Part shown: positions 21,258 through 31,362 of the stretch, piece after piece
Layout: each line of letters starts with the position of its first letter
Position numbering within the stretch: position 1 is the first letter of the stretch
Origin: Tetradesmus obliquus
Lineage: Eukaryota > Chlorophyta > Chlorophyceae > Sphaeropleales > Scenedesmaceae
Direction: 5' to 3'
NCBI GenBank assembly: GCA_030272155.1
Contig: CP126194.1
Location: forward strand, 5,633,501-5,697,500
DNA length: 64,000 nt
Translations under genes and position numbers: made by a program
Notes under the pieces: model-generated
Database searches by the model: none
What the model saw: the letters and a program-made list of their open reading frames with translations, nothing else
What the model was told of the DNA's origin: nothing

Positions 21258-22436
21258 ATGAGCGGTTTGTTCGGCAAGGTAAGCGTGCGCCTCGTGGCAG
21301 CCCACGCCGAATGCAAATAAGGCATGCTGCACACGAAAAGGCTTGTGAACATATTTGCTGTGCGCGTCTCCATGCATGCACCGGCGTGTGCGTGGCATGC
21401 CAGTTCTACTGAAGCTGCCACTGCTGCTGCTGTGGTCACAGCAGCTGGCATTGCGACCTCTTGCATATTGCGAGCCTCATGCCACGTTGTGTGCCCTTGA
21501 CAGATCTCTGGACTTGTTGGAGGGCACACCAGCGACCCTTCAAAGCTGGAGCCATTCATAGCGAAGGGCTTTGGCATGTTTGACAAGGATGGCAGTGGCA
21601 GGTGAGGGGGCCTCGCTGCATTCGAGCCACAAGCTGCATCTGTGCCTGCTCAACATTGTGTCACTGATAATTAAACTTCAGCTGAAAAATTAGAAGACAA
21701 CAAAGAGCAACTGCTTCATGGGAATATATATTTCAGCTGCAATGCAACCAGAGCAACGCCGCCTGGCTCAAGCCAGCCTGCTTCCTACCTGATTGGGAAT
21801 CGTATGATGTGAGCTGTTAATACACTACAGCCAGCAATATGATTAAAGTGCTTGCTGCATTGATCGCACAGCCTGTGCTGGTTGCAGCACCCAAATCCAC
21901 GGTCATGCACCCCAATGCAAGCCGTTTGCACTGACGGCCAAACGGCAAACCGCAACAGCACATGCCACCCAGTATCCTCCTGCCTGCGCTCCACATGCTG
22001 CTGGTGCCTAACACAGCATGGCTTTGGACTGAAGCATCTGTCAAACAGCAGCACCTGCGTATCATGCTTGCTGCGGCATTGAGGGGCCCGTAGTCATCGC
22101 ATGTGCGCCAGTGAATTTTGGTCCAATATCAGGCCAAACACCATTTATTTTGGACCCACGGCATTGATGGAATCACAATATGTCATGCGTATGCCAACCG
22201 AGTGCATCTGCTGACTGATACATATGCGTGTCATGCCTGCCTGCTGCAGCATCGAGGGGCCAGAAGTGACTGCATGTGTGCACAAGGTGCTGGGCATGGC
22301 AGGCATCTCAAATGTGCCGCAGAGCGCAATTGATTCCGTGTTTGCGCGCGTGGCTGGCCCAGACAACAAGCTGGACAGGGCAGAGTTTGCAGCCCTGGTG
22401 AAGCAGCTGCTGGAGCGCCTGCAGGGGCAGCAGTAG
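21258..22436 (+). CDS. Small EF-hand calcium-binding protein, paralogue
   Basis: Exons 21258-21278, 21504-21601 and 22250-22436 give 101 residues. The first exon again encodes seven residues (MSGLFGK). The exon 2-3 junction splits a codon inside the EF-hand loop: DKDGSG-S-IEGPE (residues 34-45), a perfect canonical calcium loop. The second loop, VAGPDNKLDRAEF, is degenerate at positions 1 and 3, as in the 18279 gene. SDPSKLEPFIAKGFGMFDK aligns with SDPKKMGMIVSKSFGMFDK of the neighbour. This copy has no Gly2 and no Pro/Ala tail, so it is probably soluble. Intron 2 contains a decayed second copy of the exon 3 start near 22070. A CAG-repeat-rich 3' UTR follows. Confidence 0.8.
22050..22249 (+). 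repeat. Decayed duplicate of the EF-hand exon 3 start in intron 2
   Basis: GCGGCATTGAGGGGCCCGTA at about 22073 mirrors GCAGCATCGAGGGGCCAGAA at 22247. The preceding ATCATGCTTGCTG and following GCATGTG also match. Read in the exon frame it gives GIEGPVVIAC against SIEGPEVTAC. The acceptor AG has become GG, so it is probably not spliced. Confidence 0.75.
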
Positions 22437-22457
22437 GACGAGATCGCCAGCGGCAGC

Positions 22458-22473
22458 GGCAGCAGCAGCACAA

Positions 22474-22521
<48 letters not shown>

Positions 22522-22522
22522 C
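22458..22522 (+). repeat. (CAG)n microsatellite in 3' UTR
   Basis: About 20 CAG units, interrupted once, begin about 20 bp after the stop of the second EF-hand gene. Confidence 0.9.
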
Positions 22523-22717
22523 CGTCCAGTGATTTTTGGTGGTGCGATGTGAGCGAGGTGAACCGCAACGTAGCAGGGCCAGCGCTTCCAAGGCCACCTG
22601 GTGGTCACTGGAGCAGACTGTCACTTTTAGTTCACAACGCGCTCAGACCTTGCGCATGCAGAGTACTGCTCAGTGTACACATGTGTTTCAGTTGTGCTGC
22701 ACCCAGAGCCTCTGAGA

Positions 22718-22722
22718 TGTAA
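22718..22722 (+). promoter_or_regulatory. TGTAA poly(A) signal
   Basis: Follows the second EF-hand gene stop by 282 bp. Confidence 0.45.
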
Positions 22723-24051
22723 AATGACGGTTTTAGGCATGGTCAATGCACAACTGCGCACCTGTGTTCTGATCGTCGGCTGACCTGCAATGGTTCCGTG
22801 GTGGCCGCTGGCGCATCAGCTGTGGGCTTGATGCTACAGCTGCATTGTGGAGCATGCATGACAGCGTGCCATGTATGGTGATTGCAGTTGCAGAGACCAT
22901 CTTGACACTTAAAGCTGCAGGTCACCCCTGGTTGCGCAAAGTTATGTATACATCTATGCTTTTGCATCTCAGTGACGGTTCTGCATTGCAGCGCAGTCCA
23001 ACTAAGTCACCCACTGTCGTGCAGTGGTTTGACCTGCATGATTGTAACAACCTTTGGACCCTTCAGATCTGTATCAAGCTCATCAGCACGTTGCTGGCAG
23101 CTGCCAGACCTGATGTGTTGATTGCAGCTGGACAGGCTGCAGCTGGCAGCTGATAGTCACTAGCCTAGTAGGCACAGTATAGATTGACAGTTTTAGGCAT
23201 GGTAAACGCACAACAGTGTGCCCATCACGCTTCTTTCATGAACTGCAGGCTTGGTGGGCTTGCAGGGTGCTGGTAGCCTGCCTGTTGCCAGCAGCTTAGC
23301 AAAGTCGGCACAAGCACAGCAATAGGCCAAGGCATCAAAACGCCTGCGCCACCAGGTGTCTTGTGTCCAATGTTTGCCCATATGCGGGCACATGCGGCGC
23401 ACAATTGTGTCTTCTACCTTTTATCCTAGTAGGATACAACGATCGGGATTCAACGCCAGTTGGCAGCTGCAGCTTCAGTCCACTGCATACATGAATGTAA
23501 AGTCATTGTCAGCATGCCCGGTGTAGCATGCAGACATGTGTTAGTGCTTTGGACGGGGAGGGTGCTGCCCATGTGCAAACCCTGTTCAGCAGCATGTGCC
23601 CTGCATCAGCAGAATGCAGCTAGCGCAGCTTGGGCCAATGCGCCTGTAGGTGCCTTTGCAGGAATGCAGTGGTCCAGCCTGGCAGGGTCAGCCTCATGCT
23701 GCCTTCAAGTACAAAGTGCACCACGTTTGCATGAAATACTGCTCTGAGTTATATGCCGCTTATCCTTGAGGCCGTCTTGGGCGTAGGCAAATACGGCACT
23801 CACACAGAAGTTGCATGAAGTCCGTGAGCAGTCACTGCTGATAGTGACAGTGGCATTTGGCAGTTCGAGCCTTGCTGATCCGCAGAAGCGCATGCAAAGT
23901 GAAAAATAAAAGTTCTCTTGCGGTTCGCGGCAACGTATTCACTGCGCAGACAACAAGGCCGTTCGCTCAGTGCCTGGCCAGGGTCACGCGCGTTTTGAAC
24001 TCAGCCTACGGCGCTTTGCTATCGCAGTACGTCCATTACACACGTCTCACG

Positions 24052-26551
24052 ATGTCAGGTGCCACCAGGATGTCTGTGCGCTGGGGTCTATTGCCACTGG
24101 TGTTGATGCTGCTGGCTCCACCATCAGCAGCATACCCAGAGTACTATGCGAGATTCAAATCGATGAGCAATTGCACACAGCATCCCGAGAAGAACGGCGA
24201 CTTGCCTTTCAGACACAAGATGGGAACAAAAGACGACCAGTAAGTAGTGCGAGCCACAGCTAGAACCATCAGAGTGACCCACAGTTGCACCTGGCCCCTG
24301 CAGGCCCCAGCAGCCGATGCAGCCTTGCTGGCAGGCAACATCAACAAGTACCAACAAAGTACCCCATTGCTAATGCCTAACAGCCCGTGCTTACAGTGCA
24401 GTACCAACACAAGGTACATATCAGACTCAGTTTAACACCAGGCTTTCACATTGAACTCAGAACATTTAGCAGTGCTGTCAGGTACATGCTTGCCATGAGT
24501 CTGACACACCCCTGCACGCGTTGCTGCCCCTGCTGCTGACCACAGAGCAATCAGCTTTGTCATCACCAACGCGGCAACTGGCGCTGCACTGGCATCGCCA
24601 GGACCGCTGTGCCCTGGAGTGACTTACACTGTGGCAGTGAGTGATTTGCTGACAGCAGGCATCGGCTGTTTTTTGCATGTTGCTGCTCCTTGCCGGCTTC
24701 TCCGCCCCTGTGTTGTATGTCTGCCCGTTTACTCAGCCTTGGTGTGCACACCCGCCTTATATTTTGACTGCAGCAGCAAAAACTGCAGCAAAATGCAACA
24801 CATGCAGCTGAGCACCACTATCATGTGCTTGCCTTCCGCCTGCTGCAGCTGGACTTCACCACCCTTGGCAGTGGCCATCATCTGTTGACAAGCACGTACG
24901 GCGCCTTTCCTGCTGGCGATGTGTGCTTGCCAAACACGTACGGTGATGTCTGGTGAGCGTCCCGCACGACTCTGGGAGATGTCGCAGGATGCCAGGGAGT
25001 GCATGCATGGCGGTGCAAACAACTGCAGCAACTCGAGTGACAGCTGTGTCACAGGATGTTGCTGGGCCGTCCGGGCTGAGCATGCGCAATTGCAATTTTT
25101 TGTTTACCATTGGTAAGCTTACCACAACAGACGTAATGTTCTCTGAGTGCCTCTTGAAGCAGCTGTGCACACACCATGAGCCTCATGGCCTGACTGAGTC
25201 AGGCCGGCAGCTATGTAAGTGGGCTGCAACACCTTGCGCCGTTCGGTGTGCTGTCGGTACTGCTGTCTGACTCTGACCCCGATGACGCTGCTGGTGGTTG
25301 CACGTGCAGCAAGAACCGCGTCTGCCCCGATCCTGTGAGCTCTACTGCAACCTACAACCTCACCATGCCCTGCACCCTGCCAGATGGTGAGGGACACAGA
25401 GCCAGGGCTCCATGCTGACAGCAGCGGCGCTGCTGCTGCCAGCACCCTTGCAGCACGCTGACGTGCTAGCAGCAGTAGTACAGCCTTGTACTGTTTGTGC
25501 AGCAAGTCCAGTGCGCTGCAAGGTGATGCACGGCAGCCGCAGCTGCGTCAAGTGTGCTGTGCCTCAGCTGCAGCAGTGTACAGAAGTGCTGCACTTGAAT
25601 TGCATGGGAGGCACAGCGCTATGCTGCTGACGCAAATGCAGTCAACCTGTACATAGCCAGCCAAACTGCTACCCCATGCAGTTATTGCAGCCGTATGATC
25701 AGCGTTGCTGCTGCTAAACATGCTGTTTTTGTGCACGCCTGCAGGGGAAGATAATGTTATCAAAGCGTCTTGGGGCGACGGTTCGCTGGTGCACAACAAC
25801 AAAGTGACGTATAAGACTGGTGGTGCCAACTGCAAGCCCTGTGAGTGGGCTGCTGGTGCACTGCTGTAACTGCTGCTGCTGCTGCTGCTGCTGCTGCGGC
25901 AGCGGCGGCGGCGGCTGCGGCTGCTCAGTCACTGTCCTGTAGACAGATTGCAGCAGCATCACCAGCAGCTGGACAAGTAGCGCCATGCACAGATGCGCAG
26001 CAGGATGCATGAAGTGCATGTATGGGATGCAGGAGCTCATGCTCGCACCAAGGCATTGCCAATCCTAATGTGTGACATACACAACAAGCACAGCAGCAGC
26101 ACCTCAGCTGTGCCATCTGACATGCGTACTGCCACACACATTGCCTGCTGTGTGAACTGGTGACGGACCCCCAACTGCTCCCCCAGGCAGCCCCTCCCCC
26201 TCCCCAAGCCCCCGCCCCGCCTCATCTGCCAGGCTGGTCGTGAGGGCAGGCACCACCTCGCTTACCACAAACGCAAGCACCAATGTCACAATCTTCCTGG
26301 TCGGCTACACCTCTTCCCTAACAGCAATTGATGCCATCCTGACGGAACAGAAGATCCCTGCAAACTCTACAGCTGCCCTGGCTGTTGCTTGCTCACCCAC
26401 CAAGTTCAGTCTGGTCAAGAAAGGCAGCCAGTTTGTTGCAAACAGCATTGTGACATGCACGGCAACCGCTGCCGGCAGGGCGCGTGTCAGAGTGGCACTC
26501 AAGACCACGCCTGTGCTGGCAAACGTGACTGCTGCCATCACAGTGAAGTAG
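24052..26551 (+). CDS. Secreted two-domain glycoprotein with SP-rich hinge (copy 1)
   Basis: Six exons: 24052-24239, 24546-24636, 24849-24952, 25310-25386, 25745-25840, 26187-26551. All phases agree, giving 306 residues. A signal peptide (RWGLLPLVLMLLAPPSAA) precedes a Cys-rich N-terminal domain (about residues 28-180) with GPLCPGVTYTVALDF, GSGHHLLTSTYGAFPAGDVC, CKNRVCPD, MPCTLP and GANCKPC. A hinge SPSPSPSPRP follows, like hydroxyproline-rich linkers of algal wall proteins. A C-terminal beta-rich domain (about 195-306) carries several N-glycosylation sequons and ends VTAAITVK without a membrane anchor. I do not recognise either domain. The plan recalls pherophorins, but their diagnostic motifs are absent. 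Alignment with the tandem copy at 28570 supports the 24052 start over the inner ATG at 24070. Confidence 0.82.
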
Positions 26552-28569
26552 TTTGCCAACACAGTGTGCAGCAGTCATAGGCGGGGACGGCAGCTCACGG
26601 TGCCAGCTGTACTGGGTATTGCGTGAATTTGCATGCTTTGCACAAGTTATAAGGCCGTCATGTACAGCGAAGACGGTGACGGAGCGAAGTAGCTCTGTGC
26701 AGCTGTTTCTTGGGCTGCATTCGCGGCATGCTTTACGTGATACAGAGTGAGAGAGGTCATTGGCTTTGCTGTTGTGTATGGCGCTGCCCTGCACCACAAC
26801 CGCCTGGGTTGGTGCCCAGCAGCAGCTGCATATTCATTGTCAGCGGTCCGCAATGCTGTTGAGAAAAAGTCTTGCCGGTTCAGAAACTTCACTTATACAG
26901 CCTGCTGTCACAAATGTCTTTCAATGTTTTAGCCAGTATGGCGCAATGATGACGTTGGCTTGTGATATTCTGATGTTGCTACGTGCAGGAATGGGCTGGA
27001 CCCAGTGTTGCCATAGAGTGCGGGAGCGCATGCAAGCTACTGCTGCAGCACCCCTTGATTGGGTGGTGTGAAAGACGTGTGCACGCTGCACACTGTGATA
27101 ACGTCATCATCACCAGCTGGTGCAGTTGCACGTCAATTTGATGCGATCGTTGCTTGCATGCGTGCTTTGATGTGCTATCACTCATGAGTGCTTGGCTTGC
27201 TGAGCTTGCGTAGTCCAGCATTTGGCATGTTATACTAAGACGAGCGCTGTGCATACATGTAGCTTCATTGAGTTTGTGTGGGTTGTCTTGGTGGCTTGAT
27301 TATGCAGGCTTGAAGTTGGTGCCCTCTTTAGCATCGTAACAGTGTTGCCAATACGGTGGTGCGTGGTGATGCAGTGCTTGACGATGTGGCAAGGATTCTC
27401 GCCTCATTGGCTGGTGCTTCCGGCTGGCCTTGAATTACGTAATGTGTCATCTGCGGAACGTACCCAGATAGTACATGACCCACATTGTGTATCTTCAGCA
27501 GCCAGTGGCTGTTCCTGCATTATACAGCATATAATGCAAATGTGTGCTGCTGCATTGTTGCGCATGGAGAGCTGCTGCATTGACAGCGTGCACAACACAC
27601 TGGGACCTGACAAGACAGAGAGGCAGGGCTGGTGGGTGGTATTTTTGTTGCTGATGCTGCTGCCACGCTCCGCCAGGGAAACCCGCCGCAGAGGATTAGG
27701 TGCTCTGCCTTGGGGGCTGGCATTTCGGGTACCAGCTCAGCAGTATGTTTGCTGCCAAGCTGCATCAACGTGATCGACGTCCTGCTGCACCATGCACACT
27801 GCCATGCTGTGCTGATGCGTTCTGCACACAAGACAGATCTGACGTCACGGTGTGTTGTCACTGACAACTCAGTTCAGCCAGTGGCAGTTGCAGCGATGCG
27901 AGGGTGGGCGCGGCAGGACCCAATGGTGGCAGAGTGAGGTGATTTGTTGCTTCACTTTTATGTGTTGAGAGGGGAAAGTAAAAGGACGAATTTATACGGC
28001 TCCAGGATCCCAAAGGACCGTGTTGAGAGGGAAGACTGCAGCTGAGTCCTCAGGAAAGTTTTGGCCCCACTTCTAGTATCACTCTGCTGCAACGTCTGCA
28101 CCAGTCGAGCGTCGAGCGGAAAGTAAATGTTTATAATGCCTTTGGTTGTACGCCTGTGCCGTACATCAGACGGGTGCACGTTGCGGGTTCCAGCTGTTGT
28201 GAAGTTGGTCCAGGGTGATGTTCACGCTGACGTTCACGTATAGAACACCCCTCCCCCTGTAATTGTACGTATCTACTCTGGTGACAACAATTAGTTTCTG
28301 GGGCCCCTGCGGCGGTACGCCTGCGAAGTTGAAATCGCCGAACCAGTCACTGCAGCAGCAGCTGGCACTGGTAGTGACAAAAACGTTTGAGGATCCGAGC
28401 CGTGCCAGACTACATGTATGTTTTCGTGACAGCTATCAGATGCTTGCAGCAAGAGGTCGGCATCACGCAGACAACACAGCAGAAGGCCCTCTACACAACA
28501 CAAGGGTCGCGTTGTAACCCGCCACGATTGCCTGAACACTTTCATTCGCTACTTTGAGACACTTACCCC
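26552..28569. other. Intergenic between the tandem secreted-protein genes
   Basis: Two kilobases without a supported exon. ORF 27342-27773 has no splice context or similarity. Short direct repeats GTTGAGAGGG occur near 27965 and 28022. Confidence 0.4.
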
Positions 28570-31108
28570 ATGCCAGATTCCACGAGGGTGTATGTGAGCT
28601 GGGCTCTGCTCCCACTGGTAGTGGTGCTGCTGGCTCGACCAGCAGCAGCATATCCGAGCAGATTCGCAATGAAAGCTGGCAATGACTGCACACGGCATCC
28701 TGACATACCAAGCGACTTGAGGCGTCATACTATTGGGAGCCTGAACAACCAGTGAGCAGCACTGCCCAATGTCACCACAAACACTGACAGCTGTTGTGCC
28801 GCTGAGGGGCACGCTGCTGCCACAGCAGACTGTTCAGCTTCCATTGCAAACATCCTCGCCATGCATCTTATGCACACATACACACAACTACAAATCGCAG
28901 TGCATTATACAGATGCAGTACGAGACGCAGTGCAGTAAAAATGTAATGCCAAGCTGTTGTGTCACGCATGTCATCAGTGACAGCAGTGCTTGCGCGTGTG
29001 CTGCATGAAATTGACACACCACTGCGCGTCGTGCTGCACCTGCTGCTGTTCCAGAGCAATCAATTTTGTCATAACAAACCCAGCTACTGGCAAGCAGGTG
29101 GCAGGGCCGCTGTGCCCTGGAGTAACGTACAGCCTGGCGGTGAGAGATGTGCTGGCAGCATGCAGAAGCTGCATTTTTGTGGGTTGCTGTTACCCGAAGC
29201 TGGCCTGCTGCTTGCCTGACAGCACCCCTGCTGCCCTTGAACTTGCCAACAGGACCAGCTCAAATATGCAGCACCCTGGCGTCTATTCCTGCTACAGGCA
29301 GCATGGAAGCAGCTGGGCATGATCAACAGCTGAAATATGTTGCGTGCGTGTCTGTCGCCTGTTGCAGGTGAAGTTTGACAGCCTTGGCAGTGGTCACCAC
29401 CTGCTGACAAGCACATACGGCAGCTTCCCTGACAGGAACGTGTGCCTGGGGTCCTCCAATGCCTGGTGAGGGTCAGGTACAGCAGTTGTACAAAGCATGG
29501 TATACCGCATGAGCGTGCAGGGAGACTGGTAGCCAACATTGGGGCAGCTCGGATGCTAGCAGCACGAGCTGAGATCATGTCCGGGCCACAGGCTCTGAGG
29601 CTCATTTGCCACAGCAGCGAAAAGCCGTCTATGTCAACGCCTTTCACACAGCTATGCACATGCAGTGGCGCAAACTAGCACAGCTGATTTGGGCAAGCTG
29701 TGCATGTTTCACACTGTTGAGTATGCTGTCAGTGCTGGCGCGTGACTGCGGCCCCGCTTTCACTGCTGGCGCTTGAACCATGCAGCAAGAACCGCGCCTG
29801 CCCAGAAGATGAGGGCGCCTCTGCAGCCTACAGCCTCACCATGCCCTGCACCCTGCCTGGCGGCGCTGCTGCAAATGGTGCGAACGTTGACCCAACAGCG
29901 CCACTGCAGCTGCCAGGACTCCTTGACACACTGCTATGCTAGCATTGCAGCTTTCAAACACAGTTTGTGCTGTGAATCTATTGTGCGCAATTTGCATGCA
30001 TGGCAGCTGCGGTTGGATAATGTGTGTGCTGGGCATCAGCAGCTGCTGCTGTCCACAAAGGTGCATGCACAGCGTCTGCACATTGCCTCCTGCCATTATA
30101 CAACACTGGCAGAGGCGTGCTGCCGCTGCCGCCGATTGTTGAAACAAATTAGAAACGACACAGCTGCGTCACTGTGATCCCCTCTGACAGCTGCTGTTCT
30201 GCATGCCTGCGTGCCTGCAGGGGCGGACAACGTGATCCGAGCGTCTTGGGGTGACGGGGTGACGGTGAACAGCAACAAAGTGACCTACAAGTTTGGCGGC
30301 GGTGACTGCAAGCCATGTGAGCGGGCTGCTGGCTGCAGTGCAGTCATTGCTGCTGCTGCTGCTGCTCAACCACTGCCCAAATTAGAGTGCAGCAGTGTTG
30401 TGCTGCTCATTCATTAGCTCAATCCACACACGCCGACCACGGGTTGTGAGGCGCTTGTGCTTGCATGAGAGCTGAGCTCCTGTGGCTTCCACGATACTGT
30501 TTGTACTGTGCTACAACAGGACAGAACGAGCTGCAGCAGCAACGCCCCAGCTTAGTCATGACCTGAGGCTGCATTGCATGCGCAGCGCAACCTGACATGT
30601 ATGCCCATCCTGTGTGCCATTCACTTTCTGTGTCTGCCTGCGTTCTTCGCACTGACTACCTGAATGCGTACTGCCACACACATTGCCTGCTGTGTGAACA
30701 GGTGGCGCACCCCCGGGTGCCCCGCCAGGCAGCCCCTCCCCCTCCCCAAGTCCCCGCCCCGCCTCATCTGGCAGGCTCATTGTCAGGGCAAGCAACAACA
30801 TGCCTGTCAAAGACTCCAGCATCACCATCACAGTACGCCTGGTGGGCTACACAGCAAGCTTGTCGGATGACAGCATTGACGCCACCCTGACCACACTCAA
30901 CATCCCTGCAAACGCTACAGCAGCCCTTGCCTGCTCTCCCAGGACATTCAGCCTCAGCTTGGATGATAGCGGCCGCCAGTTTGTTGCAGACACGCCAATC
31001 ACGTGCAGAGCAACCGCCGCTGGCAGGGCGCGTGTGAGAGTGGCACTCAAGACATCGCCTGTGCTGGCAAACACGACTGCTGTGGTCAGTGTGAAGCTGC
31101 CGATGTAA
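28570..31108 (+). CDS. Secreted two-domain glycoprotein with SP-rich hinge (copy 2)
   Basis: Six exons: 28570-28751, 29055-29139, 29368-29465, 29786-29877, 30221-30316, 30729-31108, coding for 310 residues. Intron positions and phases are identical to the gene at 24052. Signal peptide WALLPLVVVLLARPAAA; N-terminal domain with GPLCPGVTYSLAVKF, GSGHHLLTSTYGSFPDRNVC, CKNRACPED, MPCTLP, DNVIRASWGDG and GGDCKPC; hinge SPSPSPSPRP; C-terminal domain with RLIVRASNN, ITITVRLVGYTASL, ATAALACSP and AAGRARVRVALKTSPVLANT. All cysteines of copy 1 are kept. The exon 4 donor lies slightly downstream compared with copy 1 (GCAAATG|GTGCGA), adding GGAAN. Tandem duplication is clear. Function is unknown; an extracellular-matrix role is inferred. 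Confidence 0.83.
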
Positions 31109-31357
31109 ATCACTGTGTGAGCGCGTGCAGCAGCCGTCGCCATGCGAGTGGGGGGCCAGTTGTGTTACCTTGCGGGCATCAGAGCCATGTACCTCACCCG
31201 CATGGCCAGGTGCAAGGATATACACTTGATTGAACTCCATAGGCATTTGTGCTGCTACTCTTATGGGCTCGCGGCAGTCGTGCCACCCCCACGCCCTGCG
31301 GCTGTACCGGCCGCCACTGTTTTGAGAAAAGTGGCGTCCGTTATGATGTGCTTGGCA

Positions 31358-31362
31358 TGTAA
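31358..31362 (+). promoter_or_regulatory. TGTAA poly(A) signal
   Basis: TGTAA 250 bp after the stop of the second two-domain secreted-protein gene. Confidence 0.35.

Larger units (their letters stand above)
22437..24051. other. Intergenic with a short direct repeat
   Basis: A 32-bp segment starting TGACGGTTTTAGGCATGGT at 22726 recurs at 23185 with four mismatches. Otherwise no supported gene. The 3' UTR of the second EF-hand gene lies at the left end. Confidence 0.45.

Noticed and set aside
28165..28200. tRNA B-box-like GGGTTCCAGC
   Set aside because: No matching A box or cloverleaf around it; no tRNA gene was found in the window by eye.
24052..31108. Assignment of the two secreted proteins to the pherophorin family
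   Set aside because: The two-domain plan with SP hinge is similar, but the cysteine pattern and diagnostic pherophorin motifs were not seen.
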